A stretch of DNA of 63,225 nucleotides, taken from assembly GCA_002450075.1 (NCBI GenBank), contig DJYJ01000040.1, positions 1 through 63,225 on the forward strand, given 5' to 3'. Positions within the stretch are counted from its first letter, which is position 1; every line of letters begins with the position of its first letter. Below, piece after piece: positions 15,624 through 24,206 of the stretch. The notes below the pieces were generated by a model. The model searched no databases and had not been told where the DNA came from. It saw nothing but the letters and a program-made list of their open reading frames with translations. Both the position numbers and the translations under genes were made by a program. The stretch comes from Clostridiales bacterium UBA6981. Lineage in GTDB: Bacteria > Bacillota > Clostridia > Oscillospirales > Oscillospiraceae.

Positions 15624-18230
15624 ATGGCCGAACTTACGCCAATGAAGCGGCAGTACAACGAGATCAAGGAGCAGCACAAGGACTGTCTGCTCTTCTTCCG
15701 GCTTGGCGATTTTTATGAGATGTTCGACGACGACGCCAAGGTCGCCTCGCGTGAGCTGGATCTCGCGCTGACGACGCGCGACCGCAACGTCGCCGATCCC
15801 GAGGAGCGCACGCCGATGTGCGGCGTGCCCTACCACAGCGCCGAGGCCTATATCGCCCGCCTGATCGCCCGCGGCTACAAGGTCGCCATCTGCGAGCAGA
15901 CCGAGGACCCCGCGCTGGCCAAGGGGCTCGTCTCCCGCGACGTCATCCGCATCATCACCCCCGGCACGGTCACGGAGAGCTCGATGCTCGAGGAGGGGAA
16001 AAGCAATTACCTCTGCGCGGTCTACCTCGAGGGCGGCCGCGGCGGCGCGGCCTTCTGCGACATCTCCACGGGCGAGTTCTGCTGCGCCAGCTATGAGACC
16101 GACGCGGTGAGCCACATCGTCAACGAGCTGGGCCGCTTCGCTCCCCGCGAGGCGATCCTCTCCTTCGGCGCCGAGAGCGACGGCACGATCGTCTCGTTCC
16201 TGACGAAAAAGCTCGACGCGATGATCGAAAGCGGCGGCGACGGCTTTGAATACCTCGGCGCCTCGGTGCGCCTGTGCCGCCAGTTCGGCTTTGCCGACGT
16301 GGACGAGAGCGGGCTGGGCGAAGCGCCGGCCGCCGTCTGCGCCGCTGGCGCGCTGCTGGGCTATATCGCCGAAACGCAGAAATGCGACATGGCGCACATC
16401 GGCCGGCTCGACGTCTTTTCCGGCGGGCGGTTCATGGAGCTCGACTGGACGACGCGCCGCAACCTGGAGCTGACCGAGTCGCTGCGCAGCGGCGAAAAGC
16501 GCGGCTCGCTCCTCTGGGTGCTCGACAAGACCCGCACGCCCATGGGCGGGCGGCTGCTGCGCGCGTGGGTCGAGCGGCCGCTGCTCAGTGCCGTGGCCAT
16601 CGGCCGCCGTCTCACGGCGGTGGACGAGCTGTACCGCGACAACGTCGCGCGCGGCGAGATCATGCTGACCTTAAAGGAGATCGGCGACATGCAGCGCCTC
16701 ATCGGCCGCACGGTCTACGGCACGGCGGGCGGACGTGATCTGCGCTCGCTCTGCAACTGCTGCGCGGTGCTGCCGCGCCTCGCCGGGCAGCTCGCCCCGT
16801 TCCGCTCGCTCGAGCTGCGCGAGATCGGCGCGATGGACGTTCTCGAGGACGTCCGCCGCCGGATCGACGAGGCGATCTGCGAAGAGCCGCCCTTTTCCGT
16901 GCGCGAGGGCGGGGTGCTGCGCCCCGGCTATTCCGAGGAGGTCGACCATCTGCGCGACGTGCGCGACAACGGCGCGCGGCTCGTCTCCGAGCTGGAGGCG
17001 CGCGAGCGCGAGCGCACCGGCATCAAAAAGCTGAAGGTCGGCTATAACAAGGTCTTCGGCTATTTCATCGACGTGCCCAAATCCGCCGGGGAGGAGACGA
17101 TCCCCGACGACTACATCCGCAAGCAGACGCTCGTGTCCAACGAGCGCTACTTCACCCAGGAGCTCAAGGAGCTGGAAAACACGCTGCTGACCGCGCGCGA
17201 CCGGATCAACGAGCTTGAATACCGCTATTTCTGCGAGGTGCGCGACGCCGTCGCCGCCGAGGTCGAGCGCGTCCAGGCCACCGCCGCCGCGGTCGCGCGG
17301 CTCGACGCGCTCTGCTCGCTCGCCGAGGTGGCCGTGCGCAACGGCTATACGAAGCCGGAGGTGGACACCTCGCGCACGCTGCGCATCGTCGAGGGACGCC
17401 ATCCTGTCGTCGAGCAGACGATGAAGGATATCCTCTTTGTCCCGAACGACACGACCTTAAACGACACCGATGACCGCGTCGCAATCGTCACGGGCCCCAA
17501 CATGGCCGGTAAATCCACCTATATGCGCCAGACGGCGCTGATCGTGCTCATGGCGCAGATGGGCTCCTTCGTCCCGGCCAAGAGCGCGCTCATCGGCATC
17601 GTCGACCGCGTGTTCACGCGCATCGGCGCCTCGGACGACCTCGCCTCCGGCCAGTCCACCTTCATGGTGGAGATGAACGAGATGGCGAACATCCTGGCCC
17701 ACGCGACGCCTCTCTCGCTGCTGATCCTCGACGAGATCGGCCGCGGCACCTCGACCTTTGACGGCATGGCCATCGCCCGCGCGGTGCTCGAATACTGTGC
17801 CGACAAGCGCCGTCTCGGCGCAAAGACCATGTTCGCCACGCACTACCACGAGCTCTCTGCCCTGGAGGGCGAGATCGCGGGCGTGCGCAACTATAACATC
17901 ACGGCCAAAAAGCAGGGCGGCACGCTGGTGTTCCTGCGCAAGATCGTTCGCGGCGCGGCCGACGACAGCTACGGCATCGAGGTCGCCAAGCTCGCCGGTC
18001 TGCCCGACAGCATCATCGGCAAGGCCAAGGGTTATCTCAAGGAGCTGACCGCGGGCGGCACGGCCGCGCTCGGCGGCGGCGTGAAAAAGGCGGAGGACGG
18101 GCAGATCAGCCTTGCCGACGTCGGCGGCGACGAGGTGCGCGACATCCTGAATGCGACCGATCTGAACACGCTCACGCCCATTGAGGCGATGAACCTGCTC
18201 TTTGAGCTGCAGCGAAAGGCCAGGGGCTGA
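15624..18230 (+). CDS. mutS: DNA mismatch repair protein MutS
   Basis: MutS recognises mismatches and small loops, using ATP to signal to MutL (868 aa). The N-terminal mismatch-binding domain has the FYEMF motif (LFFRLGDFYEMFDDDA). The core and clamp regions follow. The ATPase domain carries the P-loop GPNMAGKSTYMRQ (about residue 623), the Walker B segment LLILDEIGRGTSTFDG and the TMFATHYHEL switch. ATG 15624 is preceded by cggagaatt and lies 2 bp after the DUF559 stop; the frame is open 20 codons further upstream inside that gene. Confidence 0.97.
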   Translation: MAELTPMKRQYNEIKEQHKDCLLFFRLGDFYEMFDDDAKVASRELDLALTTRDRNVADPEERTPMCGVPYHSAEAYIARLIARGYKVAICEQTEDPALAKGLVSRDVIRIITPGTVTESSMLEEGKSNYLCAVYLEGGRGGAAFCDISTGEFCCASYETDAVSHIVNELGRFAPREAILSFGAESDGTIVSFLTKKLDAMIESGGDGFEYLGASVRLCRQFGFADVDESGLGEAPAAVCAAGALLGYIAETQKCDMAHIGRLDVFSGGRFMELDWTTRRNLELTESLRSGEKRGSLLWVLDKTRTPMGGRLLRAWVERPLLSAVAIGRRLTAVDELYRDNVARGEIMLTLKEIGDMQRLIGRTVYGTAGGRDLRSLCNCCAVLPRLAGQLAPFRSLELREIGAMDVLEDVRRRIDEAICEEPPFSVREGGVLRPGYSEEVDHLRDVRDNGARLVSELEARERERTGIKKLKVGYNKVFGYFIDVPKSAGEETIPDDYIRKQTLVSNERYFTQELKELENTLLTARDRINELEYRYFCEVRDAVAAEVERVQATAAAVARLDALCSLAEVAVRNGYTKPEVDTSRTLRIVEGRHPVVEQTMKDILFVPNDTTLNDTDDRVAIVTGPNMAGKSTYMRQTALIVLMAQMGSFVPAKSALIGIVDRVFTRIGASDDLASGQSTFMVEMNEMANILAHATPLSLLILDEIGRGTSTFDGMAIARAVLEYCADKRRLGAKTMFATHYHELSALEGEIAGVRNYNITAKKQGGTLVFLRKIVRGAADDSYGIEVAKLAGLPDSIIGKAKGYLKELTAGGTAALGGGVKKAEDGQISLADVGGDEVRDILNATDLNTLTPIEAMNLLFELQRKARG

Positions 18231-18236
18231 GCGGAC

Positions 18237-18944
18237 ATGGAGGAGAGAAAACCGCGCGGCTTTACCAGCCGCATGACGACGCTCGAGCGCGCCGCGGCGC
18301 TGGGCTATATCCCGGTGCACGTCTACCTGCTGCCCAAAGCTCTCGGCGCGCTTCCCTTCCTGCGCGCGCTCGACACCGTGACGATCAACGTAATCTACTA
18401 TGCCATCGGCACGGCGTTCATGCTCTGCTTCCTGTGGCGCTTTCTGCGGCGGGAGTTCGACGCGCTGTGCGATTACGGCCCCGGCGTGCTGCTGGAGATC
18501 GCCAAGGCCTACGGCACGCTGCTGCTGTGCAATCTTGTGATCAATCTGGCGCTGCTCGCGATCGAGCGGACCGACAACCCCAACAACGCCGCGATCGTTT
18601 CCATGGCGGGGAATGATATAAGCCGTACGGCGGCGGTCGCGGTCTTCCTCGCACCGCTGGTCGAGGAGCCGATGTTCCGCGGCGGCGTGTTCGGCCTTGT
18701 GCGGAAATACAGCCGCATCGCGGCCTACGGCGCGAGCATGCTGCTCTTCGCCGTCTATCACGTGTGGAGCTTCGCCGCGAAGGACCCGACGGCCTGGCTG
18801 TATGTGCTGCAATACCTGCCCGCGGGTTTTCTGCTCGCGCGGGTGTATGAAAAAACCGATTCGATCTGGACCGGGATCTTTCTGCATATGACCGTCAACG
18901 GCGTGTCGATGCTGGCCGTCTCGGCCCTGAGGGCCTATTTATGA
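18237..18944 (+). CDS. CPBP-family intramembrane metalloprotease
   Basis: This multi-pass membrane protein of the CAAX-protease and bacteriocin-processing (Abi) family has 235 aa. The three active-site signatures are present: EEPMFRG (about residues 143-149), HVWSF in the next helix and HMTVNG near the C-terminus. Hydrophobic segments fill the rest. The physiological substrate is unknown for most members. The gene starts 6 bp after mutS and overlaps trmO by 4 bp, so it is likely part of the mutS transcript. The ribosome binding site is weak. Confidence 0.88.
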   Translation: MEERKPRGFTSRMTTLERAAALGYIPVHVYLLPKALGALPFLRALDTVTINVIYYAIGTAFMLCFLWRFLRREFDALCDYGPGVLLEIAKAYGTLLLCNLVINLALLAIERTDNPNNAAIVSMAGNDISRTAAVAVFLAPLVEEPMFRGGVFGLVRKYSRIAAYGASMLLFAVYHVWSFAAKDPTAWLYVLQYLPAGFLLARVYEKTDSIWTGIFLHMTVNGVSMLAVSALRAYL

Positions 18945-19618
18945 ACGAGGTCACGATCCGCCCCATCGCGCATATCGAAAGCGACTTTCCCGAAAAGTTC
19001 GGTATCCCGCGCCAGGCGGGCATCGTCGGGGAGCTGCGCGCACGCGTCGTGTTCGACGGCGAATACCGCAATGACGAGGCGCTGCGCGGCATCGAGGGCT
19101 TTTCGCATCTCTGGCTGATCTGGCAGTTTTCCGAAAACGTGCGCGACGACTTCTCGCCCACGGTGCGGCCGCCGCGCCTCGGCGGCAATACGCGCCTAGG
19201 GGTGTTCGCCACGCGTTCGCCCTTCCGCCCCAACGCGCTGGGGCTCAGCTGCGTGCGGCTGCTCGGCGTGGAAAAGACGCCGGACAAGGGCGCGGTGCTG
19301 CTCGTCGCGGGGGCCGACCTCATGGACGGCACGCCGATTTTCGACGTCAAGCCCTATCTGCCCTATGCCGACTGCCGCCCCGACGCCGTCGGCGGCTTCG
19401 CGCCCGACCCCGGGGAAAAGCTCGAGGTGGTCTTCCCGGCCGCGGCGCTTGAAACGATCCCGCCGGACAAGCGGGAGGCGCTGCGCGGCGTGCTCGAAAA
19501 CGACCCGCGCCCGCGCTACCACAGCGATCCGGAGCGCGTATACGCCATGAGCTTTGCCTCGCTGACCGTGCGCTTTCGCGTGGCGGGCGGCACGCTCACG
19601 GTCGAGAGCGTGGAATAA
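18941..19618 (+). CDS. trmO: tRNA (N6-threonylcarbamoyladenosine37-N6)-methyltransferase TrmO
   Basis: This is a TrmO/TsaA (YaeB, VirR) family protein of 225 aa that methylates t6A37 of certain tRNAs with SAM. The family motifs are clear: a PIAHIES start, FSHLWLIWQF, the segment GVFATRSPFRPNALGLSCVRL and DGTPIFDVKPYLPYAD. The C-terminal small domain is also present. It overlaps the CPBP stop by 4 bp (ATGA). Together with miaA and miaB this makes three position-37 modification genes in 8 kb. Confidence 0.92.
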   Translation: MNEVTIRPIAHIESDFPEKFGIPRQAGIVGELRARVVFDGEYRNDEALRGIEGFSHLWLIWQFSENVRDDFSPTVRPPRLGGNTRLGVFATRSPFRPNALGLSCVRLLGVEKTPDKGAVLLVAGADLMDGTPIFDVKPYLPYADCRPDAVGGFAPDPGEKLEVVFPAAALETIPPDKREALRGVLENDPRPRYHSDPERVYAMSFASLTVRFRVAGGTLTVESVE

Positions 19619-19620
19619 CG

Positions 19621-19652
19621 AAAAAAGGAGCTGCAAAGCAGCTCCTTTTGTT
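19621..19652. terminator. Bidirectional terminator between trmO and cysE
   Basis: A perfect 12-bp stem (aaaaggagctgc / gcagctcctttt) has an aaa loop. A-tracts and T-tracts on the two sides serve both convergent genes. Confidence 0.88.
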
Positions 19653-19653
19653 G

Positions 19654-20304
19654 TTACAGGATGTTGCGGTTTTCCTCTTCGCGCAGCGCCAGCAGATCGT
19701 CCAGCTCCCTGCGCAGCGCGGCCAGCTCCATCCCCACGGGGTCGGACACGCTGACATGGTCGACGTCGCCGACATAGTTGACCTTTTTCCCATCGATGCG
19801 GATGATGCGCGCCGGCACGCCGACGGCGGTACTGTTGGGCGGGATCTCGCTGAGGACGACCGAGTTTGCCGCCACGCGGCTGTTGTCGCCGACCTTGAAG
19901 GGCCCCAGCACCTTGGCGCCCGTGCCGATGAGCACGTTGTTGCCGATCGTCGGGTGGCGCTTGCCCACGTCCTTGCCCGTGCCGCCCAGCGTCACGCCGT
20001 GGAAGATCAGGCAGTCGTCGCCGATCTCGGCGGTCTCGCCGATGACGATGCCCATGCCGTGGTCGATAACGAGACGGCGGCCGATCTTCGCGCCGGGGTG
20101 GATCTCGATGCCGGTGCGGCGGCGGCTGCGCTGGGAGATGAGCCGCGCGAGGAAAAACAGCTTGTGATTATAGCACCAGTGGGCCAGGCGGTGACTTCTC
20201 ACCGCGCGGACGCCGGGGTAGAGCAGCAAGATCTCCAGCGTGCTGCGCGCCGCGGGATCGCGCGCCTTGTAGGCGGCGACCAGTTCTTTCATATCTTCAA
20301 ACAT
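19654..20304 (-). CDS. cysE: Serine O-acetyltransferase
   Basis: This enzyme makes O-acetylserine from serine and acetyl-CoA, the first step of cysteine synthesis (216 aa). A short N-terminal helical part is followed by the left-handed beta-helix of hexapeptide repeats: IEIHPGAKIG, the catalytic HGMGIVIGETAEIG, then HGVTLGGTGKDVGKRHPTIG and VAANSVVL. The C-terminal tail is a helix. It has its own consensus promoter with a dyad over the start region. Confidence 0.94.
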   Translation of the reverse strand: MFEDMKELVAAYKARDPAARSTLEILLLYPGVRAVRSHRLAHWCYNHKLFFLARLISQRSRRRTGIEIHPGAKIGRRLVIDHGMGIVIGETAEIGDDCLIFHGVTLGGTGKDVGKRHPTIGNNVLIGTGAKVLGPFKVGDNSRVAANSVVLSEIPPNSTAVGVPARIIRIDGKKVNYVGDVDHVSVSDPVGMELAALRRELDDLLALREEENRNIL

Positions 20305-20390
20305 AATATCGATCCCTTCCCGTTTGTATTGTATGCCTCAAGCGGGAGGAGGGACATCGAAGGGCTTTCGTGATCATGGTATGCTCCTGC

Positions 20391-20417
20391 AATTCCTACT
20401 GTTTTCATAGGCGGAAT
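20391..20417 (-). promoter_or_regulatory. Dyad overlapping the cysE transcription start (candidate Rrf2-type operator)
   Basis: The inverted repeat cctactgttttcatagg (20395-20411) is flanked by aatt and cggaat and lies just downstream of the -10. The CCTA...TAGG shape resembles, from memory, operators of CymR/IscR-like Rrf2 regulators in Firmicutes; the regulator itself is not in the window. Confidence 0.5.
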
Positions 20418-20418
20418 G

Positions 20419-20447
20419 ATTATACACGGCGCGCCCGCGCCTGTCAA
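20419..20447 (-). promoter_or_regulatory. Perfect-consensus sigma-A promoter of cysE
   Basis: On the minus strand TTGACA (20442-20447), a 17-bp spacer and TATAAT (20419-20424) match the consensus at every position. Confidence 0.88.
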
Positions 20448-20498
20448 CCGCCGCACAGGCGGACAGACGAGAAAAACAAAAAACAACGCATAAAAAGA

Positions 20499-20527
20499 TT
20501 GATTTTCGCCGCGAATAGAAGGATAAT
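20499..20527 (+). promoter_or_regulatory. Promoter of nadE-purB-purA
   Basis: TTGATT (20499-20504), a 17-bp spacer and GATAAT (20522-20527) lie 38 bp before the nadE ATG. Confidence 0.6.
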
Positions 20528-20564
20528 AGAAAGGTAAGGCTTTGCCGCACCGGGAGGGAAGAGC

Positions 20565-21299
20565 ATGAGAGATTACGAAAGCGAATTTCAAAAGCGCATC
20601 GCCTGGATCCATGCGCTCGTCGAGAGCGCCCACGGAAAAGGCGTGGTCTTCGGCAACTCCGGCGGCAAGGACAGCGCGCTTGTCGGCATCCTGTGCAAGG
20701 CGGCCTGCGACAAGACGGTGGGGCTGATCCTGCCCTGCGGCTCAAAGCGCAATTACGGCGCCGACGCCGCGGACGCCAAAACGCTTGCCGACGCCTATGG
20801 GATCGAAACGCGCACGCTTGACCTCTCCCCGACGCGGGAGGCGCTGATGGCCGCGCTCGGCGGCGAAGAGACGCTTTCCGACGCGGCGAAGATCAACCTC
20901 GCCCCGCGTCTGCGCATGACGGCGCTCTACGCCGTCGCGGCAAACGAGGGGCTGCTCGTCGCCGGCACTTCCAACCGCAGCGAGCGCTATATGGGCTATT
21001 ACACCAAGTGGGGCGACGGCGCGAGCGACTTTAACCCCATCGCCGACCTCACGGCGGGCGAGGTGTTTGCCTTTCTCGAATATCTCGGCGCGCCGCGGCA
21101 GATCATCGACAAGGCGCCCTCGGCCGGGCTCTTTGACGGCCAGACCGACGAGCAGGAGATGGGCGTGAGCTACGCCGCGATCGACGAATATATCCTCGCC
21201 GGCACGGCGAGTGAAAAGGACCGCGCGATCATCGAGCGCTACCACCGCCAGAGCGGGCACAAACGCACCGGCACCGCTGTTTATACGGAAGGAGAATGA
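20565..21299 (+). CDS. nadE: NAD+ synthetase, ammonia-dependent type
   Basis: NadE amidates nicotinic acid adenine dinucleotide to NAD+ (244 aa). The ATP-pyrophosphatase P-loop is FGNSGGKDSALVG (about residues 30-42). AGTSNRSERYMGYYTKWGD and the segment DFNPIADLTAGEVF are the NaAD-binding and metal-binding parts. The protein lacks the N-terminal nitrilase domain of glutamine-dependent enzymes, so ammonia is the expected donor. The ATG has gggagg upstream. It overlaps or abuts purB. Confidence 0.94.
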   Translation: MRDYESEFQKRIAWIHALVESAHGKGVVFGNSGGKDSALVGILCKAACDKTVGLILPCGSKRNYGADAADAKTLADAYGIETRTLDLSPTREALMAALGGEETLSDAAKINLAPRLRMTALYAVAANEGLLVAGTSNRSERYMGYYTKWGDGASDFNPIADLTAGEVFAFLEYLGAPRQIIDKAPSAGLFDGQTDEQEMGVSYAAIDEYILAGTASEKDRAIIERYHRQSGHKRTGTAVYTEGE

Positions 21300-21301
21300 C
21301 C

Positions 21302-22735
21302 TTGCACGAATTTTACGAGAATCCGCTCTGCGGCCGCTATGCCGACGAGGAGATGAAAAGGCTTTTCTCCGACGACTGGAAGTTCTCCACCTGGCGCAGG
21401 CTCTGGGTCGCGCTGGCGGAGAGCGAGCAGGCGCTGGGGCTGCCGATCACGGACGAGCAGCTGGGTGAGCTGCGCGCGCATATCTTCGACATCGACTATG
21501 ATGCCGCCGCCCGCCACGAGCACGAGGTGCGCCACGACGTGATGGCGCACGTGCTGACCTACGGCGAGGCCTGCCCGAAGGCACGGGGTATCATCCATCT
21601 CGGCGCGACGAGCTGCTATGTCGGGGACAACACCGATATCCTCCGCATGCGCGAGGGCCTGCGCCTCATCCGCCGTCTGCTGCTGGACGCGATCGCCGCG
21701 CTGGCGGACTTTGCGGAAAAAAACGCCGCGCTGCCGACGCTGGCCTACACCCACTTCCAGGCCGCCCAGCCCACGACCGTGGGCAAGCGGGCGTGCCTGT
21801 GGATAGGCGACCTGCTCTTTGACCTCGATCAGCTCGATTTTCAGCTCTCGCAGCTGAAGCTTCTCGGCTGCAAGGGCACGACCGGCACGGCGGCAAGCTT
21901 TCTCGCCCTGTTCGACGGCGACGCGGAAAAGGCCGAACGGCTCGAGGCGATGATCGCGGAGAAGCTGGGCTTTTCCGCCTGCCAGGTCGTTTCCGGCCAG
22001 ACCTATACCCGCAAGGCGGACTTCGCCGTGCTGCAGGTGCTCTCCGGCATCGCGCAGAGCGCGTCGAAATTCGCCACCGATATCCGGCTTTTGAGCCATC
22101 TCAAGGAGATCGACGAGCCCTTCGAGAGCCATCAGATCGGCTCCTCGGCCATGGCCTACAAGCGCAACCCGATGCGCTCCGAGCGGATCTGCTCGCTTGC
22201 GCGCTATCTCATCTGCGACGTGCAGAACACCGCCGTCACCGCCGCGACCCAGTGGCTGGAGCGTACGCTGGACGACTCGGCCAACCGCCGCATCAGCATC
22301 CCGGAGGCCTTCCTCTGCGCCGATGCGGTTTTGAACCTCGTCATCAACGTCGCCCGCGGCATGAGGGTCTACCCCGCCGTCGTGGAAAAGCACCTGCGCG
22401 ACGAGATCCCCTTCATGGCCACGGAGAACATCCTGATGTACTGTGTGCGCGAAAAGGGCGGCGACCGCCAGACCCTGCACGAGGCGATCCGGCGGCATAG
22501 CGTCGCCGCCGCGGCCGAGGTCAAGGAGTATGGGCGCGAAAACGATCTGATGGCGCGCATCGCGGCCGACCCGCTGTTCTCCCTGACACGGGAGGAGCTG
22601 GACGCCATCGCCGACCCGGCGGCCTTTACCGGTCTCGCCGAGCGGCAGTGCCGCCGTTTCCTGGCCGGGACGGTACGGCCGATTTTGGAAGAGAACAAAA
22701 ACGAGCTCGGCGCGAAGGCCGAGATCAACGTATAA
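21302..22735 (+). CDS. purB: Adenylosuccinate lyase
   Basis: PurB removes fumarate from SAICAR and adenylosuccinate in purine synthesis (477 aa from the chosen start). The fumarase-superfamily signature is SSAMAYKRNPMRSER (about residue 280). HLGATSCYVGDNTD and YTHFQAAQPTTVGKR supply catalytic His and Thr. An in-frame ATG at 21296 overlaps the nadE stop but is only one base from the ribosome binding site ggaaggag; TTG 21302 has correct spacing, so I prefer it. PurA follows 15 bp later, so consecutive enzymes of the AMP branch sit together. Confidence 0.95.
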   Translation: MHEFYENPLCGRYADEEMKRLFSDDWKFSTWRRLWVALAESEQALGLPITDEQLGELRAHIFDIDYDAAARHEHEVRHDVMAHVLTYGEACPKARGIIHLGATSCYVGDNTDILRMREGLRLIRRLLLDAIAALADFAEKNAALPTLAYTHFQAAQPTTVGKRACLWIGDLLFDLDQLDFQLSQLKLLGCKGTTGTAASFLALFDGDAEKAERLEAMIAEKLGFSACQVVSGQTYTRKADFAVLQVLSGIAQSASKFATDIRLLSHLKEIDEPFESHQIGSSAMAYKRNPMRSERICSLARYLICDVQNTAVTAATQWLERTLDDSANRRISIPEAFLCADAVLNLVINVARGMRVYPAVVEKHLRDEIPFMATENILMYCVREKGGDRQTLHEAIRRHSVAAAAEVKEYGRENDLMARIAADPLFSLTREELDAIADPAAFTGLAERQCRRFLAGTVRPILEENKNELGAKAEINV

Positions 22736-22750
22736 AAAGGAGAAAAAGAC

Positions 22751-24028
22751 ATGCTGACAGCGATCGTAGGAACCAACTGGGGCGACGAGGGAAAGGGCCG
22801 CATGGTCGACCTTCTGAGCGAGAAATATGACGTGGTCGTCCGCTATCAGGGCGGGAACAACGCCGGACACACGGTCATCAATGAAAAGGGCAAGTTCATC
22901 ATGAATCTGATGCCCTCCGGCATCCTGCGCGATGAGACCGCGAACGTCCTCGGTCCCGGCATCGTCATCGACCTTGAGCATCTCTACGGCGAGGCCGAGC
23001 GTCTGCGCGAGGGCGGCATCGAGATCACGCCGAAGCATCTGAAGATCTCCGACCGCGCGACGATCTGCATGCCGTACCACAAGCTGCTCGACGGCCTCGA
23101 GGAGGACCGTCTGGGCGACAAGAAGTTCGGCTCGACGCGCCGCGGCATCTCGCCGGTCTATGCCGACAAATACATGAAAAAGACCATCCGCATGGGCGAC
23201 CTCCTGCACTGGGAGACGCTGCGCGAGCGGCTCGAGGGCATCCTGGAGTGGAAGAATCTGACGGTCGAGCGCGGCTATGGCCACAGCCCCGTCGAGATCG
23301 ACGAGATCATGGCCTGGCTCGAGAAATACGGCAGGCCCTTCACGCCCTATGTCTGCAACACGACCGAGTTTTTGAGCGGCGCGATCGCGGAGGGAAAATC
23401 CGTCATCTTCGAGGCCCAGCTCGGCGCGCTGCGCGACATCGACTTCGGCATCTATCCCTATACCTCCGCCTCGACGACGCTCGCGGCCTACGCCCCGATC
23501 GGCGCGGGCATCCCCTTTGCAAAGCTCGACGAGTCGATCGGCATCATGAAGGCCTACTCGAGCTGCGTCGGCGAGGGCCCGTTCACCTGCGAGCTCTTCG
23601 GCGACGAGGCGCACGCCCTGCGCGAGGCGGGCGGCGAGTACGGCGCGGCGACCGGCAGACCGCGGCGCGTGGGCGGCTTTGACGTGGTGGCCTCCCGCTA
23701 CGGCGCGCAGATGCAGGGCTGCACCTACATCGCGCTGACAAAGCTCGACGTGCTGAGCTATCTCAAGGAGATCCCCGTCTGCACCCACTATGAGGTGAAC
23801 GGAAAGCTCACCGACGTCTTCCCCGCCGACATCGACGAGCTGGAGGCCGCAAAGCCCGTGTACGAGACGCTCCCGGGCTTTTGCTGCGATATCTCCCTCT
23901 GCCGCACGAAGGAGGATCTGCCGAAAGAGGCGCTGGACTATATCCGCTATATCGAGGACAAGATCGGCTGCCCGATCAAGTACGTCTCCGTCGGCGCCGA
24001 GCGCGACGCCTATATCACGATGTTCTGA
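22751..24028 (+). CDS. purA: Adenylosuccinate synthetase
   Basis: PurA joins IMP and aspartate with GTP hydrolysis to give adenylosuccinate (425 aa). The N-terminal signature GTNWGDEGKGRMVD contains the GTP-binding loop with catalytic Asp. QGGNNAGHT supplies the catalytic His, and the GSTRRGISPVYADK segment and GRPRRVGGFD follow. It is the last gene of the nadE-purB-purA run, with a strong terminator downstream. Confidence 0.97.
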   Translation: MLTAIVGTNWGDEGKGRMVDLLSEKYDVVVRYQGGNNAGHTVINEKGKFIMNLMPSGILRDETANVLGPGIVIDLEHLYGEAERLREGGIEITPKHLKISDRATICMPYHKLLDGLEEDRLGDKKFGSTRRGISPVYADKYMKKTIRMGDLLHWETLRERLEGILEWKNLTVERGYGHSPVEIDEIMAWLEKYGRPFTPYVCNTTEFLSGAIAEGKSVIFEAQLGALRDIDFGIYPYTSASTTLAAYAPIGAGIPFAKLDESIGIMKAYSSCVGEGPFTCELFGDEAHALREAGGEYGAATGRPRRVGGFDVVASRYGAQMQGCTYIALTKLDVLSYLKEIPVCTHYEVNGKLTDVFPADIDELEAAKPVYETLPGFCCDISLCRTKEDLPKEALDYIRYIEDKIGCPIKYVSVGAERDAYITMF

Positions 24029-24050
24029 ACATACCTGCAACCGAACAAGG

Positions 24051-24080
24051 AAAAACGGGCCCAAAGGGCCCGTTTTTCCT
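24051..24080 (+). terminator. Terminator after purA
   Basis: A perfect 12-bp stem (aaaaacgggccc / gggcccgttttt) has an aaa loop and a T-tract. Confidence 0.92.
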
Positions 24081-24098
24081 TGTCGCGCCGCGTTTTTC

Positions 24099-24128
24099 TT
24101 GACCGGACGGCGGGAGCAGGCTTATAAT
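24099..24128 (+). promoter_or_regulatory. Promoter of the membrane protein / GH13 pair
   Basis: TTGACC (24099-24104) and TATAAT (24123-24128) are 18 bp apart. Confidence 0.7.
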
Positions 24129-24206
24129 AATACAGTTATGAATTAAGACAAGGCCGGAGGCAGCGCTCCGGCGTTGTGTTCGATAAACGCTCAAAGGAGT
24201 ATCAAC

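Noticed and set aside
21281..24064. Minus-strand frame of 927 aa opposite purB and purA
   Set aside because: It lies fully antisense to two clear purine genes; composition is typical of a GC-skew shadow frame.
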